Assembly (NCBI RefSeq): GCF_009884975.1
Contig: NZ_CP041970.1
Span: forward strand, 3,224,001-3,288,000
Length of the DNA stretch: 64,000 bases
Source of the DNA: Acinetobacter dispersus
GTDB taxonomy: Bacteria > Pseudomonadota > Gammaproteobacteria > Pseudomonadales > Moraxellaceae
Reading direction: 5' to 3'
Shown: piece by piece, positions 39,150 to 48,613 of the stretch
How the letters are laid out: every line of letters starts with the position of its first letter
How positions within the stretch are numbered: the stretch's first letter is position 1
Notes under the pieces: generated by a model
Database searches by the model: none
What the model saw: the letters and a program-made list of their open reading frames with translations, nothing else
What the model was told of the DNA's origin: nothing
Made by a program: the position numbers and the translations under genes

Positions 39150-39800
39150 ATGAGTGATGTCATTAAAGATCTGAGTGAATTGCGTTTGAGCTATGAGCAG
39201 GGCGAATTACATGAAGCCCAGATCAGCATACAGCCGCATACACAATTCCTGAATTGGTTTAATCATGCATTAGCTGCCAATTTACATGAACCCTATGCAA
39301 TGTCATTAGCGACAGCAAATGCTCAAGGACGTCCGCACGTACGTACCGTATTATTACGTGGTGCGACAGAAGCGGGCTATGATTTCTATACCAATTACGA
39401 CAGTCAAAAAGGGTTGGACTTAGCAGAGAACCCTTATGCTGAATTGTTATTTTACTGGCCTAGTCTGGAACGTCAGATCCGCATTGGTGGCAAAGTCGTG
39501 AAGATTTCTGAACAAGAATCGACGGATTACTACCATAAACGTCCACGTGACAGTCAGATTGCTGCGCATATCAGTACCCCACAAAGTGGGGTGATTGAAA
39601 GCCGTGAACTATTGCAACAACGCTTTCAAGCGCTGCAAATTCAGGCTCAAGATGAACTGGATAAGCCTGAATTTTGGGGCGGTTATCGCTTAGAAGCAGA
39701 TTATTATGAGTTCTGGCAGGGGCGACCAAATCGCTTACATGATCGTTTAAGTTATGAAAAACAAAACGGTCTTTGGATTATACAACGTTTGATGCCATAA
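39150..39800 (+). CDS. pdxH: Pyridoxamine 5'-phosphate oxidase
   Basis: FMN enzyme producing pyridoxal 5'-phosphate. The 216 aa protein has RPHVRTVLLRG, FYTNYDSQKGLDLAENP, the RQIRIGGKV strand, RPRDSQIAAHIS and the C-terminal EFWQGRPNRLHDR with LSYEKQNGLWIIQRLMP. The ATG has AAGG about 10 bases upstream. It is followed without any gap by recJ. Confidence 0.96.
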   Translation: MSDVIKDLSELRLSYEQGELHEAQISIQPHTQFLNWFNHALAANLHEPYAMSLATANAQGRPHVRTVLLRGATEAGYDFYTNYDSQKGLDLAENPYAELLFYWPSLERQIRIGGKVVKISEQESTDYYHKRPRDSQIAAHISTPQSGVIESRELLQQRFQALQIQAQDELDKPEFWGGYRLEADYYEFWQGRPNRLHDRLSYEKQNGLWIIQRLMP

Positions 39801-41501
39801 ATGACGCAGATTCAAATTCAAAAAAGACCATTGCTTACACGCCCTGAACAGTTTCAGGGCGTGCCTACTTTTATTGCTGAAATTTTAGCAAGACGAGGCG
39901 TGCAGTCTGAGCAAGAGCTGGAACTGAAGCTTAAACACTTGCTATCTCCTGAGCTTAAGGGGTTGGAGCAGGCAGTTGCATTGATTGATCAAGCCATTGA
40001 TCAGCAAAAGCAGATCGTGATTGTGGGTGACTATGATGCCGATGGCGCGACCAGTACCGCTTTAATGGTTCTTGTCTTGCAAGATATGGGTGCCAGAGTT
40101 GAATATCTGGTTCCTGATCGTTTTAAGTATGGTTATGGACTCACGCCTGCAATTGCTGAATTGGCAAAACAAAGCTATCAGCCAGATCTTTTGATTACGG
40201 TGGATAATGGTATATCGAGCCATGCGGGTGTAGACACTGCTCAAGCTTTAGGTATGCAGGTGATCATTACCGATCACCATTTAACCACCAAGCCGACACC
40301 TTGTGCTGAGGCTGTAGTTAATCCGAACCAACTCGGTTGCGCGTTTCCAAGTAAGGCTTTGGCTGGGGTTGGGGTGGCTTTTTATGTCTTGGCGAAATTG
40401 GCCAGTTCACGCAGCCAGCAAGGCAAAAGCAGCAGTAAAGTGACCCAATACCTTGATCTTGTGGCTTTGGGGACCTATGCCGATGTTGCCAGTTTGGATT
40501 ATAACAACCGTATCTTGATTGATGCTGGATTAAAGCGGATTCAGCAACATCAATGTCGTGCGGGTATTTTAGCCTTACTGGATATTGCAGGACGCGATGC
40601 AGCCAGTTTGCGGGCACAAGATTTAGGCTTTGTGGTCGGCCCGCGAATCAATGCGGCAGGCCGTATGGAAAGCATGCGGATCGGAATTGAGTGTTTACTT
40701 GCGGCTGATATGGCAACTGCTTATCCGATTGCACAGCAGTTGAATCAGCTGAATATTGAACGCCGTCAAGTTGAAACTGAAATGAAGCAGCAAGCGTTAA
40801 GTGCTTTGCAACATATTCAGGTAGAAACAGAGCACTTACCTGCTGCACTGGTAATGTTTGATGAGCAATGGCACCAAGGTGTGATTGGCATTGTGGCTGG
40901 ACGTTTAAAAGAGCAATTCCATCGTCCAAGTTTAGTGTTTGCTCCTGATGAGGATGGCATTCATATCAAAGGTTCCGCACGGTCGATTGATGGTATTCAT
41001 ATTCGCGATACCATTGAGCAAGTTGCAGAACAATATCCTCATTTGGTCAGTCATTTCGGTGGGCATGCCGCTGCAGCTGGCCTAACCCTTAAAAAAGAAA
41101 ATTTTGATGCATTCAAAGTCGCTTTCACCCAATCTATTGCCGAAATGGACGATGACTTGTTTACGGCGACCTTATGGACTGATGGAGAGCTGGGCGATGC
41201 AGATTTACATTTAGGGACTTTGGATTGGATTGAGCAGCTTGGGCCCTGGGGGCAGAAGTTTCCCCTGCCTCAATTTGAGGGGCGATTCAAAGTGATCGAT
41301 TATCGTTGGCTCAAAGAGCAACATTTAAAACTCAAATTGGCAGTCGGGTCACATTCTGTAGATGCGATTGCATTTAATGCAATGGACCGTTTTGAATTTA
41401 ATCCAATGTTGGGTTATGTCGATTTAGTCTACACCTTGGAACGAAATGTCTTTAATGGTAACACCAGTCTACAATTGCAAATTGCTTATTTAAAACAATA
41501 A
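39801..41501 (+). CDS. recJ: Single-stranded-DNA exonuclease RecJ
   Basis: 5'-3' ssDNA exonuclease in recombination and mismatch repair. The 566 aa protein has the DHH-family motifs VVGDYDADGATSTA, DLLITVDNGISS and ITDHHLTT, the DHHA1 segment SHFGGHAAAAGLTL, and the C-terminal OB-fold. The ATG directly follows the pdxH stop, so translation is probably coupled. Full-length for the family. Confidence 0.96.
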   Translation: MTQIQIQKRPLLTRPEQFQGVPTFIAEILARRGVQSEQELELKLKHLLSPELKGLEQAVALIDQAIDQQKQIVIVGDYDADGATSTALMVLVLQDMGARVEYLVPDRFKYGYGLTPAIAELAKQSYQPDLLITVDNGISSHAGVDTAQALGMQVIITDHHLTTKPTPCAEAVVNPNQLGCAFPSKALAGVGVAFYVLAKLASSRSQQGKSSSKVTQYLDLVALGTYADVASLDYNNRILIDAGLKRIQQHQCRAGILALLDIAGRDAASLRAQDLGFVVGPRINAAGRMESMRIGIECLLAADMATAYPIAQQLNQLNIERRQVETEMKQQALSALQHIQVETEHLPAALVMFDEQWHQGVIGIVAGRLKEQFHRPSLVFAPDEDGIHIKGSARSIDGIHIRDTIEQVAEQYPHLVSHFGGHAAAAGLTLKKENFDAFKVAFTQSIAEMDDDLFTATLWTDGELGDADLHLGTLDWIEQLGPWGQKFPLPQFEGRFKVIDYRWLKEQHLKLKLAVGSHSVDAIAFNAMDRFEFNPMLGYVDLVYTLERNVFNGNTSLQLQIAYLKQ

Positions 41502-41530
41502 AAAACGCCCTGAATCATTCAGAGCGTTTT
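41501..41530. terminator. Bidirectional terminator between recJ and porin 1
   Basis: AAAAAACGCCCTGAAT / ATTCAGAGCGTTTT, a near-perfect stem in a convergent gap. Confidence 0.85.
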
Positions 41531-41556
41531 CAATATTACAAACTTCTGTTCAAGTC

Positions 41557-42324
41557 TTAGAAGCGGTATGCACCACGGATACCATAGGTATTATAGTCAT
41601 CACCGAAGCCTACACGACCTTCTAAGCTCACTTGTTGATTAAGGAATTTCTTCGCAGAAATACCCCATTCATCACGGTTAGTTAAGTCATTGTTGTAGTA
41701 ATCTGCACCAACACTTAATGTTTTATCAAGGTAGTAATCGCCTTTTACGCGGTATTCATCAAGATCACCAAAGGCACCATATGCTTCTAGGTTAATGTCA
41801 TTGCCACCAACCTGAGTGACGTATTTAGCACGAACGGTTGGATCTGCACCGTCTTTACCATTTTTCTCGTCGTAACCTTTAACACCTAATGCAAGTAATA
41901 AACCTGGTGCTGGTAAATAACCAATTTCCGCACCATATGTTGTTACTTTTTGATCTACAGGTGTGTTATCGACTTCAAATTCATTACGGCCAATATTACC
42001 ACTTAAATAGAAATCACTGTTTGGTACGAAGTATTCTACACCGACGCCGTATTGTGAATCTTTTACACCATTATTATTAGCGTAATTCACTTTTGCGTTA
42101 ACATTACTTGCACGATTTAAAAATGCTGCTTCAGCAAGAGGTGCATTACGTGTTTGTACTGGGTTGAAATAATATTTACCATCTACACCAAAACTATGAG
42201 TTCCATCAAAATCATCCCAATCAGTATAAGTGTATGCACCACCGACTTCAGCTTGATAAGCATGAGCAGTGCCTGTTACTGCAATTGCAGATAATAGTGC
42301 TGATGCGATTGCTAATTTTTTCAT
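41557..42324 (-). CDS. Putative outer-membrane porin (Porin_7-like), copy 1
   Basis: A 255 aa exported beta-barrel. I use the ATG at 42324 with AAAAGGGG upstream, which gives a signal peptide ending THA|YQ. The mature protein alternates short beta strands and ends in the outer-membrane signal YRF. The motif APLAEAAFLNRASNV is shared with porin 2 at 55649-56548, showing a paralogous pair. Substrate unknown. It is monocistronic and the promoter lies in the following AT-rich gap. Confidence 0.85.
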   Translation of the reverse strand: MKKLAIASALLSAIAVTGTAHAYQAEVGGAYTYTDWDDFDGTHSFGVDGKYYFNPVQTRNAPLAEAAFLNRASNVNAKVNYANNNGVKDSQYGVGVEYFVPNSDFYLSGNIGRNEFEVDNTPVDQKVTTYGAEIGYLPAPGLLLALGVKGYDEKNGKDGADPTVRAKYVTQVGGNDINLEAYGAFGDLDEYRVKGDYYLDKTLSVGADYYNNDLTNRDEWGISAKKFLNQQVSLEGRVGFGDDYNTYGIRGAYRF

Positions 42325-42733
42325 GGTTATGCCCCTTTTGAGATAATGAACCAAATGAATGTTGATTACATGTTTTGTTACAACTTCCAGTCTAGTTGAA
42401 ATAATAGGTGCGTCAATCGTAAGAACGTAATTAGAGTGTACGAATGTAATTGACTTGTAATTTTGACATTTTATCTAATTGATATTATTTAATAAAAAAT
42501 CATTGTTTTGATTTATTAAAACTTAGGAGAGATTGTGTGTTTTAGTGTAAATGGTCTAGTTTTTATACAAAAACTTGAATCTAATACATCTGACTAAACA
42601 TTTCAGGCATAAGATTAAGTAATTAAAAAAATCAATTTTAATAAATAAAGGTATTCAAAATGACATGGCTGTGTCGACCAAAACAGTTATGTTAAAATAG
42701 CGGATTAAGTGAAAAAGTTGTGAGAAAACACGC
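42325..42733. other. AT-rich divergent gap between porin 1 and prfB
   Basis: 409 bases without a supportable gene. It must hold the porin promoter on the minus strand and the prfB promoter; a -10-like TTAAAAT at 42692-42698 is the best candidate for the latter. I see no clear terminator or conserved RNA. Confidence 0.5.
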
Positions 42734-43829
42734 GTGGAAATTAATCCGTATTTAGTCCAATTGAAAGATTTATCTGATCGTAGCCAAACACTACGGGGGT
42801 ATCTTTGACTACGATCTAAAAGCTGAGCGTTTAGAAGAAGTTTTAAGAGAATTAGAAGACCCTGCGATTTGGAATGATCAAAGCCGTGCTCAGGCCATCG
42901 CAAAAGAAAAGGGCAGTTTAGAAAACACATTAGGTGTATTTGATCGTCTTGCTGAACAGTTAGATGATGCCAAAGCCATGCTTGACCTTGCGGTTGAAGC
43001 GGATGATGAAAGTTTATTGTTGGATGTTCAGGCAGAATTAGACAGTGCTGAACAGGCATTAGGTAATCTTGAATTCCGCCGTATGTTCAGTAATCCGATG
43101 GATCCAAACCCATGCTTCCTTGAAATTCAATCAGGTTCGGGTGGTACAGAAGCACAAGATTGGGCGTCGATGTTATTGCGTATGTATCTACGCTGGATCG
43201 AACGTCATGGCTTTAAAGCTGAATTGATGGAAGTGTCAGATGGTGATGTGGCTGGAATTAAATCAGCAACCATCCGTGTAGATGGTGAATTTGCCTATGG
43301 TTGGTTACGTACTGAAAGTGGCGTACACCGTTTAGTCCGTAAGTCACCATTTGACAGTAACAACAACCGTCATACTTCATTCTCAGCCGTGTTTATTTCA
43401 CCTGAGATTGATGACAATATCGAAATTGATATCAATCCATCTGATGTTCGTACCGATACTTACCGTGCTTCGGGTGCGGGTGGTCAGCATATTAACAAAA
43501 CCGATTCTGCAGTTCGTTTAACTCACGCACCGACAGGTATTGTAGTGGCGTGTCAGAACCAACGTTCACAACATGCCAACCGTGACCATGCGTGGAAGCA
43601 ATTACGTGCCAAACTGTATGAATTAGAGATGAGCAAACGTAATGAAGCTGCTCAAGCTTTGGAAGACTCGAAGTCAGATATTGGTTGGGGAAGTCAAATT
43701 CGCTCGTATGTCCTCGATGATTCACGTATTAAAGACTTGCGTACTGGTGTGGAAAATTCCAATACCAAAGCAGTGTTAGATGGTGACTTGGATAAGTTCA
43801 TCGAAGCAAGTTTGAAACAAGGTTTATAA
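42734..43829 (+). CDS. prfB: Peptide chain release factor 2, with programmed +1 frameshift
   Basis: Terminates translation at UGA and UAA. Translation starts at GTG 42734 ([10 protein letters not shown]...), runs 24 codons to an in-frame TGA (42806-42808) and resumes in the +1 frame at 42807, giving 364 aa. The downstream frame has the stop-codon anticodon SPF (RKSPFD), the catalytic GGQ in [12 protein letters not shown], and the usual C-terminal helices. The frameshift autoregulates RF2 level. Annotation tools that ignore the shift will call a truncated gene from an internal ATG at 42978. Confidence 0.96.
42794..42809 (+). promoter_or_regulatory. prfB frameshift site
   Basis: CGG-GGG-TAT-CTT-TGA-C: a G-rich Shine-Dalgarno-like run 3 bases before the slippery CTT codon followed by TGA and C, the canonical RF2 recoding signal. 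Confidence 0.95.
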
Positions 43830-43877
43830 GTTTTAATCCAATTAAAACGGCAATCTCGTTCAGCATCTGCTAGTTAA

Positions 43878-43922
43878 TCGAAAAAATATGATATTAATAT
43901 CGAAAAAATGGATATTAATATT
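43878..43922 (+). promoter_or_regulatory. Tandem ArsR-type operator repeats
   Basis: Two near-identical 22-bp units (TCGAAAAAAT..GATATTAATAT) are repeated back to back. The first contains the perfect palindrome GATATTAATATC (43890-43901). They lie about 70 bases before the ArsR regulator start and probably mediate autorepression. Confidence 0.6.
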
Positions 43923-43990
43923 TTAAAATTTCGATATACTGGATTTAGGTGCTGAACAAAGCGTTGCCGCTTGAGAAACGTGGTGAGTCT

Positions 43991-44293
43991 ATGGATATTG
44001 ATGTTATAAGCAAAGCCTTAGCCAATCCATTACGTCGACAGATTTTGCAATGGCTAAAAGAGCCTGAGCAATTTCTACCCGTTGAGCAATGTGGTGGTAG
44101 TTTTGAACGTGGTGTATGTGCAGGGCACATCGAACGTTTAGGAAAAGTTGCACAATCGACTATGTCGAATCATTTGTCTGTACTACAACAGGCGGGTTTG
44201 ATTAAGGTTGAGAAATATGGGCAGTGGTCTTATTTCACGCGCAATGAAGCTTTGATTCAGCAATATATCGAACATTTAAAACAAGCACTTTAA
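43991..44293 (+). CDS. ArsR/SmtB-family transcriptional regulator
   Basis: A 100 aa winged-helix repressor. The ATG at 43991 gives the family-typical start MDIDVISKALANPLRRQILQ; an in-frame GTG at 43949 would add 14 unlike residues. The recognition helix is in VAQSTMSNHLSVLQQAGLI, and the wing follows. It has Cys34 and Cys43 (EQCGGSFERGVCAGH) but not the ELCVCDL metal site of ArsR, so it may sense a thiol-reactive compound. The Old Yellow Enzyme gene starts 27 bases downstream and is the likely target. Confidence 0.85.
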   Translation: MDIDVISKALANPLRRQILQWLKEPEQFLPVEQCGGSFERGVCAGHIERLGKVAQSTMSNHLSVLQQAGLIKVEKYGQWSYFTRNEALIQQYIEHLKQAL

Positions 44294-44320
44294 ATCGAAG
44301 AAGTGTAAGTTGAGGCGATC

Positions 44321-45385
44321 ATGGCTGAACTAAATTCTACTTTGCAAGTAGGTGATTTCACGATTAAAAACCGCTTGGTTTTAGCTCCTTTAACGAGAGC
44401 GCGTAGTGGTGCACAGCGTATTCCAAATGATTTGATGGTGGAATATTACCAACAACGCGCCAATGCTGGCCTTATTATTACCGAAGCAACGGTGATTAGC
44501 CCTAAAGCAGCGGGATATGCCAATACACCAGGCCTATGGTCGCAAGAACAAGCGCAGGCATGGCATAAAATTGTTGAAGCCGTGCACGCACAAGGTTCAA
44601 AAATTGTGGTTCAGCTGTGGCATGTCGGTCGTATTTCACATCCAGACTTATTGGATGGTGATACACCTGTGGCGCCAAGTGCAATTCAACCTGCAGGCGA
44701 AGTGAGTTTACTCCGTCCAAAGCGTCCTTTTGTGACACCGCGTGCCTTATCGCATGAAGAAATCCAGGAAGTTGTTGCACAATATAAAAATGCAGCTGAA
44801 CAGGCCAAAGCCGCTGGTTTTGATGGTGTCGAATTGCATGCTGCCAATGGTTATCTGATTGATCAATTCCTGCAAAGCAGCACTAATCATCGTGATGATG
44901 AATATGGCGGTGTAATTGAAAACCGTGCGCGTTTATTACTCCAAGTCGTAGATACCTTCATCGAAGTATGGGGTGCTGGTCGAGTGGGTGTACATCTTGC
45001 TCCACGTGGTGATTCGCATGATATGGGTGATGAAAATCCATTGGCAACGTTTGGTTATGTGGTTGAGCAATTAGATCAACGCAATATTGGTTTTATTTTC
45101 ACGCGTGAATATGAAGCTGAGGATAGTGTGTTACCAAAATTACGCCCGAAATTTAAAGGCGTGTGGATTGCCAATGAAGGTTTAACCGCGGATTCTGCGA
45201 AACGCATTTTGGCGACAGGCCAAGCGGATGCGGTCTCATTTGGTAAACAATATATCGCGAACCCTGATTTATTTGAACGTTTACAACATGATTTACCTTT
45301 AAACCCACTTCAACCACAAACCTTATACGGTGATGGTGCTGAGGGTTATACCGATTATCCTGCCTTTGAACAGTTAGAAGCTTAA
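44321..45385 (+). CDS. Old Yellow Enzyme family NADH:flavin oxidoreductase / alkene reductase
   Basis: FMN enzyme that reduces activated C=C bonds, nitro groups or N-ethylmaleimide-like electrophiles (NemA-like). The 354 aa TIM barrel has IKNRLVLAPLTRARSG, QLWHVGRISHP, the substrate-binding ELHAANGYLIDQFLQSSTNHRDDEYGG (His and Asn pair), and the FMN-binding FGKQYIANPDLF. It is downstream of an ArsR-type regulator with two Cys, suggesting induction by electrophiles. A terminator follows. Confidence 0.93.
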   Translation: MAELNSTLQVGDFTIKNRLVLAPLTRARSGAQRIPNDLMVEYYQQRANAGLIITEATVISPKAAGYANTPGLWSQEQAQAWHKIVEAVHAQGSKIVVQLWHVGRISHPDLLDGDTPVAPSAIQPAGEVSLLRPKRPFVTPRALSHEEIQEVVAQYKNAAEQAKAAGFDGVELHAANGYLIDQFLQSSTNHRDDEYGGVIENRARLLLQVVDTFIEVWGAGRVGVHLAPRGDSHDMGDENPLATFGYVVEQLDQRNIGFIFTREYEAEDSVLPKLRPKFKGVWIANEGLTADSAKRILATGQADAVSFGKQYIANPDLFERLQHDLPLNPLQPQTLYGDGAEGYTDYPAFEQLEA

Positions 45386-45403
45386 TTTGCTTTAAAACTT
45401 TAA

Positions 45404-45446
45404 AAAATGACTCATGTGATTTACCAAAATTGCATGAGTTTTTGTT
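45404..45446 (+). terminator. Terminator after the Old Yellow Enzyme gene
   Basis: ACTCATG (45410-45416) / CATGAGT (45433-45439) followed by TTTTGTTTT. Confidence 0.72.
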
Positions 45447-45495
45447 TTAAATTCCGCATAATGAGCAGGAATCACATTGTAAATTATGGTCTCGG

Positions 45496-46815
45496 ATGGC
45501 GCAGAATACAGCAGCACAGCAAACACCGTTTTGGTATAACTTTTTACTGGCTTGTATCAAGCCGTTGTACCGCTGGAAAATCAAACAACGGGCTGAAAGT
45601 GATGCGCTGTTTCAACAGGAATGTATTGAGCGTTTTGGGTCATTCCAACCCCCTAAAAATTTGGGGGCAATTTGGTTCCATGCGGTATCAGTCGGTGAAA
45701 CCAACGCGGCTCAACCTTTAATAGAACATTATTTAAAATTAGGTCATCCGGTTTTAGTGACCAATACTACCAAGACAGGGCAAGCGCGTGCCAAATCCCT
45801 GTTTTTAAAAGCCCCTTATCTCGATTTATTTCAGGCGGTCTATTTGCCTGTCGATCAAAAAGCATTATTAAAACAATTTTTTAATCTGTATCAACCGCGA
45901 CTATTGGCATTGGTTGAAACAGAGATCTGGCCAAATCTTATTGCCCAAGCAAAACAGCAACAGATTCCCTGTATTTTATTGAATGCGCGTCTGTCAGAGA
46001 AATCAGCCAAAGGTTATGGCAGGGTTCGTCGTTTGACCCAACCGATGTTGCAACAGCTCACTTGGATGCTGGCACAAGATGTGGCAACGCAACAGCGTTA
46101 TGTTGAATTAGGTTTAGAACAGGCTAAAAGTCAGGTGGTTGGAAATATTAAATTTGATATCTCAGCACCAGAACAGTATCTGCAACAAGCACAGCAGTTG
46201 AAACAAGATTGGCAATTGGCGGATCGTCAGATTATTACTTTAGCCAGTACGCATGCGCCCGAAGAACAAAGTTTACTCAAACAATTGCAGTCACATTTAA
46301 ATTCAAATCCAGCTTTGCTGTGTATTGTAGTGCCGCGTCATCCAGAACGTTTTGATGAGGTGTACCAAGTTTGCCAAAGTTTAAATTTAAAAACCCAACG
46401 CCGTAGTCTGCAACAATCGATTCAAGCGGATACTCAAGTCTTCCTTGCCGATAGTATGGGTGAAATGTGGCTCTGGTATGCCTTAAGTCAAGTCTGTTTT
46501 GTCGGTGGTTCATTGAATGAACCGGGTGGCGGGCACAATATTTTAGAGCCGATGGTGCTGAATGTACCGACAGTGATTGGTCCGCGTTATTTCAATTTTC
46601 AAACCATTGTGGATGAGTTTGTGGCTCAGCAAGGGATTCTGATCGGAGAGGACGCAGCACAGGTGGGGCAGCAATTATTAGCCTGTTTAGAGGATGATGC
46701 ACAGACTCAGCAACTGGTTATGCAGGCTCAGCGGGTTCTACAAGCAAATAAAGGCTCACTACAACAGCATATTCAGTGTCTTGATCACTATTTACAGCAA
46801 ACAGCATTATCATGA
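45496..46815 (+). CDS. waaA: 3-deoxy-D-manno-octulosonic acid (Kdo) transferase
   Basis: Inner-membrane-associated glycosyltransferase adding Kdo to lipid IVA. The 439 aa protein has an N-terminal hydrophobic segment, WFHAVSVGETNAAQPL, VLVTNTTKTGQARA, the catalytic region LVETEIWPNLI and ILLNARLSEKSAKGY, and the donor-binding FVGGSLNEPGGGHNILEP. It overlaps rsmE by 4 bases (ATGA), so the two are co-translated. Acinetobacter lipooligosaccharide needs this gene. Confidence 0.95.
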   Translation: MAQNTAAQQTPFWYNFLLACIKPLYRWKIKQRAESDALFQQECIERFGSFQPPKNLGAIWFHAVSVGETNAAQPLIEHYLKLGHPVLVTNTTKTGQARAKSLFLKAPYLDLFQAVYLPVDQKALLKQFFNLYQPRLLALVETEIWPNLIAQAKQQQIPCILLNARLSEKSAKGYGRVRRLTQPMLQQLTWMLAQDVATQQRYVELGLEQAKSQVVGNIKFDISAPEQYLQQAQQLKQDWQLADRQIITLASTHAPEEQSLLKQLQSHLNSNPALLCIVVPRHPERFDEVYQVCQSLNLKTQRRSLQQSIQADTQVFLADSMGEMWLWYALSQVCFVGGSLNEPGGGHNILEPMVLNVPTVIGPRYFNFQTIVDEFVAQQGILIGEDAAQVGQQLLACLEDDAQTQQLVMQAQRVLQANKGSLQQHIQCLDHYLQQTALS

Positions 46816-47522
46816 ATATTGTTTTACTCGAGCCAGATCAGTGTGTTTCAGCGGATGTATGGCAGATCAGCCAGCCCAGACAATTGCAGCATTTAGCTCA
46901 GCACTTACAGCTCAATGTTGGTGATACCTTAAAGGTTGGGATTCGTGCAGGTCAGCGATACTTAACTGAGGTGATCGCTATCAGCGAAAAATGCATTACA
47001 GTTCGGCCAGTTCAAACTGAAGCGGTTCCTGCAAAGCTTCCCGTGCATCTGATTCTTGCCTTGCCACGTCCAAAAGTATTGCGTCGCATCATTATGGATG
47101 CGGTGACCTTAGGTGTGGAACGGATTAGCCTGATTCATAGTTATCGAGTGGATAAAAGCTATTGGCAAACGCCGTTTTTACAGCAACTCAATGATTATAT
47201 AACTTTGGGTTTAGAACAGGCGGGCGATACCATTGCACCCGAAATCCAACTCTATAAACGCTTTAAACCTTTTGTTGAAGATGTTCTACCGACGTTGATC
47301 AGCGCAGAACAGCCAGCTTATGTTGCGCATCCCTATGCAGAACAGCAAATGCCGTATGCAATTCAACAGCCTTGTAGTTTGATCATTGGCCCAGAGGGCG
47401 GATTTATTCCCTATGAGGTCGATCTACTCATAAAAAACGGCTGCCAAGCGATGAGCCTAGGCAACCGAATTTTGCGAACTGAAACAGCAGTATCGAATAT
47501 TTTAGGGCGATTATTTGTCTAA
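46812..47522 (+). CDS. rsmE: 16S rRNA (uracil-1498-N3)-methyltransferase
   Basis: SPOUT-class enzyme methylating U1498 of 16S rRNA. The 236 aa protein has an N-terminal PUA-like domain, LALPRPKVLRRIIMDAVTLGVERI, and the trefoil-knot SAM site LIIGPEGGFIPYEVDLL and MSLGNRILRTETAV. Its start overlaps the waaA stop and its end overlaps the convergent mscS gene by 12 bases. Confidence 0.95.
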   Translation: MNIVLLEPDQCVSADVWQISQPRQLQHLAQHLQLNVGDTLKVGIRAGQRYLTEVIAISEKCITVRPVQTEAVPAKLPVHLILALPRPKVLRRIIMDAVTLGVERISLIHSYRVDKSYWQTPFLQQLNDYITLGLEQAGDTIAPEIQLYKRFKPFVEDVLPTLISAEQPAYVAHPYAEQQMPYAIQQPCSLIIGPEGGFIPYEVDLLIKNGCQAMSLGNRILRTETAVSNILGRLFV

Positions 47523-48482
47523 AGCATCGCTTTGTTCAGATTGATCACCACGATAGACTTTGACTTCCTGTACTGGGTAAGGAATTGAAATGCCTTTCTC
47601 ATCAAAAGCAGTGACGACCAATTCTTGAATTTCACTGATAGAGGCTGATGTGCTGGTTTCAGTGGTATTGACCCACCATCGTACCGTTAAATTAATCGAG
47701 AAATCTGCCAGTGCGGTAACATTGACCGAGAAACCTGGTTGGCTCAGTACATTCAAATTACGGTCCAAAATATCAAGAATAATCTTCTTGGCTTTTTGCA
47801 TGTCATCTTCATAGCCAATACCGACCACAAACTCACAACGACGACGTTGATAGGCATTGTTAACCGTAACAGCACTGGTATACACCGTGGCATTAGGAAT
47901 TACGATACGGCGGCCATCTGGAGAGCGTAAGAAGGTTGCTCGGATTTGAATATCCTCGACGTTTCCTTCCAAGCCATTGACGACAATATCATCACCGATA
48001 CGAAACGGTTCGCTGATCAGAATCAGAATCCCTGACAATAAGTTTTGAAAAATATCTTTGAAAGCAAAACCGATCGCAACCGAACCAATACCGAGTGCAC
48101 CAATCAACTGACTTGGTGTGAAGCCCGGGATGGCAATCACCAGCGCGATCAAGAAGCCAAAGAAGATAATAAAAGTACTACCGACCCGATTTAGTACCAA
48201 TACTAGGTTTTGGCGGGTATAGCTGCGATTTTCTAGAGTCTTGCGAATAAAAAGTTTAAACAACTTGGTGAGTAACCAAAAGATAATGAAAACTGTAATT
48301 GCGATACCGATATAGGGAATACGCTCCCAAAAGCTGTCCATGATTTTATCAATCGTGGTATAGGCATCGTGGTACTTTTCAGTATGGGCCAAAACCGTTT
48401 CAGTGGTCTTGGTGCTGGCTTGATGAATCAGCGCACCTGTATCTTTCGCCACTTCAGTCAATGTTGTTTGTTCGTTTGCCAC
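47511..48482 (-). CDS. mscS: MscS-family small-conductance mechanosensitive channel
   Basis: Inner-membrane channel releasing solutes on hypo-osmotic shock. I prefer the GTG at 48482 (323 aa), with AGAGA upstream, over a TTG seven codons earlier. It has a soluble N-terminal segment, three hydrophobic helices (about 55-175), the pore helix LIGALGIGSVAIGFAFKDIFQNLLSGI and the cytoplasmic beta domain with PFRIGDDIVVNGLEGNVEDIQIRAT. Full canonical MscS type. Its 3' end overlaps rsmE. Confidence 0.92.
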   Translation of the reverse strand: MANEQTTLTEVAKDTGALIHQASTKTTETVLAHTEKYHDAYTTIDKIMDSFWERIPYIGIAITVFIIFWLLTKLFKLFIRKTLENRSYTRQNLVLVLNRVGSTFIIFFGFLIALVIAIPGFTPSQLIGALGIGSVAIGFAFKDIFQNLLSGILILISEPFRIGDDIVVNGLEGNVEDIQIRATFLRSPDGRRIVIPNATVYTSAVTVNNAYQRRRCEFVVGIGYEDDMQKAKKIILDILDRNLNVLSQPGFSVNVTALADFSINLTVRWWVNTTETSTSASISEIQELVVTAFDEKGISIPYPVQEVKVYRGDQSEQSDALDK

Positions 48483-48613
48483 AGCAAGATCTCTATTTCG
48501 CAAAGGAAGGAGTAAATAAGGGAAGCAATCATAATGAATTTATTGCCAACACGCATGCAAAATTCAGTCTTTGTTTCCCATGATGATCAAATCAATTCGC
48601 TGAATGCAGTCGC

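Noticed and set aside
42978..43829. prfB as a gene starting at the internal ATG
   Set aside because: It ignores the canonical frameshift signal at 42794-42809 and would remove the N-terminal domain.
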